Under the pieces are notes generated by a model. The model had not been told where the DNA came from. It worked only from the letters and a program-made list of their open reading frames with translations, and searched no databases. From positions 1 through 9,270 of the forward strand of contig JAFQGN010000223.1 of assembly GCA_017398245.1 (NCBI GenBank): a DNA stretch of 9,270 nt. Direction: 5' to 3'. Below are positions 5,554-9,270 of the stretch, piece after piece; position 1 is the first letter of the stretch; each line of letters starts with the position of its first letter. The DNA is from Clostridia bacterium. GTDB taxonomy: Bacteria; Bacillota_A; Clostridia; Christensenellales; Aristaeellaceae. The position numbers and the translations under genes were made by a program.

Positions 5554-6315
5554 ATGCAGCCCATTACTGTTCTGATCGCCGACGACAACAGCGCCATCCG
5601 CGCGCAGCTTTCCGAAGCCGTCCTCTCTCAGCCCGATCTGGAGCTCGTCGGTCAGGCCGCCGACGGAGTCGAGGCCCTGCGGCTGATCGACCGCCTGCAC
5701 CCGCAGGTGTTGCTGCTCGATATCGTGATGCCGCGCACCGACGGCTTCGGCGTGCTGGAAGCGCTTTCGCAAAAAGAGGACGCGCCGCGCGTGATCATGA
5801 TTACCGGGCTGACGCGCGACGAGTTCATCGAGCGCGCGATGGGGCTGGGCGCTTCCTATTATATGGTCAAGCCCGTGAACACCGAATGCCTGTGCAGCCG
5901 CATACGCGATATATGCTGCGTTCCGGAGCAGAGCACGGCAAGGCGCGCCGCGCCGACGGCCGCCTCGCGCGAGGACGAGATCGCCAGCCTCTTCCTCACC
6001 ATCGGCATCCCCGCGCACATCAAGGGCTACCAGTATCTGCGCGAGGCCGTGCGCATGGTTTCCGAGGACCGGACGCTGCTCAGCCGCATCACAAAGGAGC
6101 TGTACCCCGGCGTGGCAAAACGGTTCGCAACTTCCTCCAGCAAGGTGGAGCGCGCCATGCGCCATGCGATCGAGGTGGCTTGGAACCGCGGGCGCCTGGA
6201 TGCATTGAACGCACTATACGGATACCGGGTATTCACGCCGGAGGACAAGCCCACGAACGGGGAATTCATCGCCGTGATCAGCGATAAGCTCTCGCTGGAG
6301 CGCAGCGCGTCCTAA
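5554..6315 (+). CDS. spo0A: Sporulation master regulator Spo0A
   Basis: Response regulator that, when phosphorylated through the sporulation phosphorelay or by orphan kinases, binds 0A boxes and switches on early sporulation genes. The 253-residue protein has a receiver domain (about 1-122) with acidic pair D10-D11, phospho-acceptor D56 (LLLDIVMP), T84 and K106, all intact. A short linker (123-140) leads to the Spo0A C-terminal effector domain, with the family signature GIPAHIKGYQYLREA (151-165) and the DNA-recognition segment VERAMRHAIEVAWNRG (198-213), almost identical to Bacillus. KPTN-EFIA near the C-terminus is also typical. ATG at 5554 has AGGAG 9 nt upstream (5540-5544). The 112-bp gap after the preceding terminator must contain its promoter, but no strong sigma-A or sigma-H site stands out; an ACATATATATGT palindrome lies at 5472-5483. 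The usual upstream neighbour spoIVB is absent. Identification is very secure. Confidence 0.98.
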   Translation: MQPITVLIADDNSAIRAQLSEAVLSQPDLELVGQAADGVEALRLIDRLHPQVLLLDIVMPRTDGFGVLEALSQKEDAPRVIMITGLTRDEFIERAMGLGASYYMVKPVNTECLCSRIRDICCVPEQSTARRAAPTAASREDEIASLFLTIGIPAHIKGYQYLREAVRMVSEDRTLLSRITKELYPGVAKRFATSSSKVERAMRHAIEVAWNRGRLDALNALYGYRVFTPEDKPTNGEFIAVISDKLSLERSAS

Positions 6316-6321
6316 TAGCAT

Positions 6322-6357
6322 AAACGGAGCCTTCTCCTTTTGGAGAGGACTCCGTTT
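6322..6357. terminator. Hairpin terminator between convergent genes, probably bidirectional
   Basis: Arms 6322-6337 and 6342-6357 pair over 16 positions with one mismatch and one wobble around a 4-nt TTTT/AAAA loop. On the plus strand, seven bases after the spo0A stop, the stem ends in CCGTTTCGTTT. On the minus strand, after the 191-residue gene, it ends in CCGTTTATGCTATT. Both T-tracts are short and interrupted, so termination in each direction should be moderate. The position between convergent stop codons supports the call. Confidence 0.8.
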
Positions 6358-6369
6358 CGTTTGCAGGGT

Positions 6370-6945
6370 TCACTCTGTTTTCACAATGCGCATGACCGTC
6401 TGCGCGCGCTCTGCCGTGCCATAAATGAGGGCGACCATCTGGTCGTCATCGGGAAAGACGCTATACAGTCTGCCCGGACAATTCTCGTTTTCCAGAACAG
6501 AATTTACATGCTCCACAATGGCGGGGTTCATGAAATCACCCCAGCTTTCGAGTGTGAAGCTGTATTCGTTCACGCCGCAGCAAAAGGTGACGGTCCGTAC
6601 GCCGTCGGTAGGCGGAGAGGACCAGTCTTCCGGTTCAGTCATTTCTTCTGTCATGCCAGAAAGATCCTCGGCGACGTCTTCAAAGAGGATATCAGGGATG
6701 ATAGCCTGTATGCCAGCGAAAAAATCGGTATACATGCGGTCGATATCGATCACTTCAGCATCGAAGACATATACATCGGCCGAGGCGGGAGTCCATCTTC
6801 CACCCTGATAATCCGCCGCGCAGGCAAGCAGCAATGCCTGCGCATTTGTCTGAGCAAATCCTCTGCCCCTTTGCGCGGCTTGCTCATATATTTCCTGCGG
6901 AATGCGGATGCCTGCGTTTTCCAGTGCGGTACGGGCGCTTTTCAT
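6370..6945 (-). CDS. Small acidic protein of unknown function, last gene of the hydrolase operon
   Basis: A 191-residue predicted cytoplasmic protein that I do not recognise. No signal peptide or membrane segment is visible. Three regions can be seen: an N-terminal probably helical part (about 1-50), a central segment containing YVFDAEVIDIDRMYTDFF (59-76) followed by an acidic, Glu/Pro-rich stretch (about 89-112), and a C-terminal part with alternating strand-like and helical sequence (117-188; TVTFCCGVNEYSF, then ALIYGTAERAQTVMRIV). ATG at 6945-6943 has GGGAGG 7 nt upstream (6953-6958), the same type of site as its two upstream neighbours. A gap of 32 bp places it in their operon. It is read against the bidirectional terminator at 6322-6357. 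It could be an accessory or regulatory partner of the hydrolases, but nothing in the sequence shows that. That it is a real gene is likely. Confidence 0.85.
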   Translation of the reverse strand: MKSARTALENAGIRIPQEIYEQAAQRGRGFAQTNAQALLLACAADYQGGRWTPASADVYVFDAEVIDIDRMYTDFFAGIQAIIPDILFEDVAEDLSGMTEEMTEPEDWSSPPTDGVRTVTFCCGVNEYSFTLESWGDFMNPAIVEHVNSVLENENCPGRLYSVFPDDDQMVALIYGTAERAQTVMRIVKTE

Positions 6946-6977
6946 GGTGTTTCCCTCCCATATGATGCCGTTTTTCT

Positions 6978-7943
6978 TTATCCCATAAATTCAGGGCCAT
7001 ATTTCCTGCGGATGAGGCCAAGGCGGTGAGCGTTATCCAGAAGGCCGTACAGGTTTTCTTCCACCGTGAACAGCCACGGCGCGATCATAAATCCCTTGAG
7101 GCGTTCCGGCGCGATGTTTTCCTGCGCGAACATCTTTACGGTCTGCTCCATATTGCCAAAGTATCCCCAGCAGGAACCGGTGGGCACCTGGTCGTAGCCC
7201 ATTTTTTCAAAATCGATATACGCCTGCACGCGCGGGTTGGGGTAGAGGCCGTCCTCTCCCTTTTGCGGAACGGAGGCATAATACCAGTTGGACTGCAGAA
7301 CCGTTTTGGGCATGCGTTTTACGAAAATATCCGGATGATCCCAATAATAATCGGACCAGACCCAGGCGCGCGCGCCGTTCTTTTCGCACTGATCGACCAG
7401 ATAATAGAAATCCTTCCACCACTGCTTTTCGTTGCGAATGGTGATGACGCCCATGTTGATCTGGTTTTTCAGGTTCTCCTCATCCATACCGATATGGAAA
7501 TACTGCGGGTGGCCGAACAGCTCGCACACCTCGGCGATGACGTCGGCACAGACCTTGTAGTAGGCGTCGGTGCAGCGCATGAGGCGGTACTCGCCCAGCC
7601 ATGCATCGTGGCAGGCGGAGAAATTCAGCTTTGGGATGGGCGTTATGCCCATAGCGCGCAGGCGATCCAGCTCGGCGCGCAGCTCGGCCTTCGTCCATGC
7701 GCCCTTGGCGGCAAGCTCGGGGTGCGAATCGTACTGCAGGCCCTCGCCGATATCGATCAGCAGCGTGTTCAGCCCGCACTGCGCGATAAAATCGGTCGTC
7801 TTGCGCCAGATCTCCTTTTCAGCGAAGAGTTCCTCTCGATAGACGGGCTGCGCGCGGAAGGGAATGGCGGGATTCTGCGCCATTGTATCGCTCCACATAT
7901 TGCTGCCCAGATGGATCAGATACGCCCACATCATGTCTTTCAT
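6978..7943 (-). CDS. GH20-like TIM-barrel protein, putative beta-hexosaminidase-type glycosidase
   Basis: A 321-residue protein resembling the catalytic (beta/alpha)8 barrel of glycoside hydrolase family 20, which removes terminal N-acetylhexosamines using an Asp-Glu pair. The key segment YFHIGMDEEN (148-157) carries H150, G152, D154 and E155, corresponding to the H-x-G-x-D-E motif with the acid/base Glu. Other aromatic segments suited to a sugar pocket are AWVWSDYYWDHP (193-204), VLQSNWYYA (215-223) and CWGYFGN (258-264). Only the barrel is present: there is no separate N-terminal GH20b domain, no signal peptide and no membrane segment, so it probably acts in the cytoplasm on imported material. 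At 321 residues it is shorter than typical hexosaminidases. ATG at 7943-7941 has GGGAGG 7 nt upstream (7951-7956), beginning right after the previous stop (14-bp gap), implying translational coupling. The fold is likely; activity and substrate are unproven. Confidence 0.82.
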   Translation of the reverse strand: MKDMMWAYLIHLGSNMWSDTMAQNPAIPFRAQPVYREELFAEKEIWRKTTDFIAQCGLNTLLIDIGEGLQYDSHPELAAKGAWTKAELRAELDRLRAMGITPIPKLNFSACHDAWLGEYRLMRCTDAYYKVCADVIAEVCELFGHPQYFHIGMDEENLKNQINMGVITIRNEKQWWKDFYYLVDQCEKNGARAWVWSDYYWDHPDIFVKRMPKTVLQSNWYYASVPQKGEDGLYPNPRVQAYIDFEKMGYDQVPTGSCWGYFGNMEQTVKMFAQENIAPERLKGFMIAPWLFTVEENLYGLLDNAHRLGLIRRKYGPEFMG

Positions 7944-7957
7944 GCCGTTCCCTCCCG

Positions 7958-9270
7958 TTATTTCGTTATTTGCCCGAGTGTTTTTTCAAACGCCTGCGCG
8001 ATCGCGCCTGCGCACATGGGGCCGACGGAGTTCGTCTCCTCGTAATGATCCTCGCCGAGGCTATCCTGCGTGCGTTCGAGATAGGGGTTTTCTTCATTCA
8101 GCAAAAAGTCGCTCGGCGGCACGATATAGCCCAGTTCATCGTTGCAAAGGCCGATGAGCAGCAGCTCTTTTACACCGAATTTTTCGGCGATCTCCTTAAG
8201 CGGCACAGGGTTTTCGCCCTGCGGGTTCATCTGCCCGAACTGCCCGCCATAGGCCAGCTCCGGGAACATCTCGCCGGGGATGAGCGCGACGGCGATATCG
8301 CCCATGCGCAAAACCGAAAGCTCGCTGCGCACATGATAGCCGGTGGCGGATTCGCCCTCCAGCGAATCGTTGTTCAGAATTCCCAGGAATTTATACAGCG
8401 CGAAGGCCGGGTTGTCCAGCGGAACGGTGAAGGAATTGCGCGCAAACGCCATTTCCGGCGCGATCTCGCGCTCGTCCTGTATCGAAAGCGCGTATTCGGT
8501 CAGCTTGTCCGCCGTGATCTGCAAATTCTGCTGCGCGCCTTTCGGATAAGAAGTGGAAACGAATTCCTTCGTCATGAGCAGGCCGCCCACCGCGCCGGGC
8601 ATGAAGATGGTATCATCGCCCGTGCTGTTTTGCACCTGATCGCACAGAAGGCCGGCATAATCCCGGCTGACGAGGCGGTTGCTTCCGCGCAGAGATTCGG
8701 CATGCGCGCAGTAAAACAGCATGCGCAAGCCCGCCGAGCCGTCCTCCGCCGAAAAATGCAGCTGATACAGGTTTTCGTCGGCGACTTCGGGATAGCGCGA
8801 ATCGCGCAGCATGTTCTGCGTGAGGACCTTGCCAAAGTGCAGCACGCCCGCCTTTTTGCCCGAAACTGCCTGCCGCGCAGCCTGTTCCGCCGCGTCGATC
8901 AGGTTATTCATATAGGCTTCGTTTTTCCCGTTCACGCCCGCCGGGCCCCAAAGACCGAGCGTATCCGGCCCGGCATGGGTGTGGGTGGCGTACACGTTGA
9001 TGGAACAATTCTCAATATCGGAAAGCCGCTCGCGGATCGTGCGCACCGTGCCGCTGTCCAGCGCGATGCAGTCGATCCCAATCAGCAGCACGCCTTCGCC
9101 GCCGCAATCGATATACGCTGCGCGCGCCTGGCACAGGTCGATCACTCCGTCGATCTCCCAGCCCTGGTTGTAGCCGGAGATATAGATCGGCTGATCCGTC
9201 TCCTCCGGCAGCGCGATCTCGGCGCAGCCGAAGCCGAACCGCCAAGTTTCCGGGGGAGTCTCTTCCTTTA
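7958..9270 (-). CDS. Neutral/alkaline ceramidase-like hydrolase, start just beyond the window
   Basis: Zinc-dependent amidase-like protein related to the N-terminal domain of neutral ceramidases, which cleave the amide bond of ceramide. The open frame runs to the window edge; 436 residues are visible. A GTG at 9145 is not the start, because conserved family sequence continues upstream of it: RFGFGCAEIALP and then PIYISGYNQGWEIDG, the usual opening motif and Gly/Tyr turn. The true start is probably only a few codons outside, but a signal peptide cannot be excluded. The metal-site motif ATHTHAGPD lies at about 8963-8989. The second conserved block CAHAESLRGSNRLVSRDYAG, with its His and VS-DY-G, lies at about 8655-8715. 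It lacks the C-terminal immunoglobulin-like domain of true ceramidases, like many Bacillota homologues whose substrates are unknown. First visible gene of a three-gene operon with 14-bp and 32-bp gaps. Confidence 0.88.
   Translation of the reverse strand, partial: KEETPPETWRFGFGCAEIALPEETDQPIYISGYNQGWEIDGVIDLCQARAAYIDCGGEGVLLIGIDCIALDSGTVRTIRERLSDIENCSINVYATHTHAGPDTLGLWGPAGVNGKNEAYMNNLIDAAEQAARQAVSGKKAGVLHFGKVLTQNMLRDSRYPEVADENLYQLHFSAEDGSAGLRMLFYCAHAESLRGSNRLVSRDYAGLLCDQVQNSTGDDTIFMPGAVGGLLMTKEFVSTSYPKGAQQNLQITADKLTEYALSIQDEREIAPEMAFARNSFTVPLDNPAFALYKFLGILNNDSLEGESATGYHVRSELSVLRMGDIAVALIPGEMFPELAYGGQFGQMNPQGENPVPLKEIAEKFGVKELLLIGLCNDELGYIVPPSDFLLNEENPYLERTQDSLGEDHYEETNSVGPMCAGAIAQAFEKTLGQITK

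Noticed and set aside
9145..9145. GTG as the start of the ceramidase-like gene
   Set aside because: Conserved family sequence continues in frame upstream to the window edge, and no RBS lies before this GTG.

Overview
The window comes from a fairly GC-rich, spore-forming member of the Bacillota, most likely a Clostridia lineage. The basis is a full-length, well-conserved Spo0A sporulation regulator, strong AGGAGG/GGGAGG ribosome binding sites before almost every gene, and an LplA/LplB/LplC (YtcQ/YteP/YtcP-type) oligosaccharide importer of the sort common in gut and rumen Clostridia. Assignment below class level would be guesswork. No mobile element, CRISPR array, tRNA or rRNA is visible.

Layout. 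(1) Positions 1-3585, minus strand: an ABC importer operon read as solute-binding protein, then permease 1, then permease 2, which runs off the left edge. No ATPase is present, as is usual for this importer type. A 345-bp non-coding gap with several stem-loops separates the binding protein from the permeases. (2) Positions 3586-4064: a divergent intergenic region. It holds a good minus-strand promoter with a structured ~160-nt leader (a 24-bp perfect palindrome that competes with a 14-bp hairpin, then a GCAA-loop hairpin just before the RBS) and a good extended -10 promoter on the plus strand. (3) Positions 4065-5393, plus: a lipoprotein with a Glu/Lys/Thr repeat linker and seven RCC1-type repeats, i.e. 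a predicted surface-tethered seven-bladed beta-propeller, ending in a textbook terminator. (4) Positions 5554-6315, plus: spo0A as a single gene, without the spoIVB gene that usually precedes it. (5) Positions 6322-6357: a hairpin shared by two convergent transcription units. (6) Positions 6370-9270, minus: a tight three-gene operon read as neutral-ceramidase-like hydrolase (start just beyond the right edge), GH20-like TIM-barrel protein, then a 191-residue protein of unknown function.

How the parts may work together. The importer takes up an unknown glycan oligomer, with energy probably supplied by a shared ATPase encoded elsewhere. The ceramidase-like/GH20-like pair looks like a small catabolic cassette for an amide- or sugar-containing substrate, but neither substrate can be read from sequence. 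The RCC1 lipoprotein is the least familiar element: its architecture is clear and its function is not. The most interesting non-coding signals are the competing hairpins in the importer leader and the stem-loops between the binding-protein and permease genes. Both are good candidates for controlling how much of each component is made.
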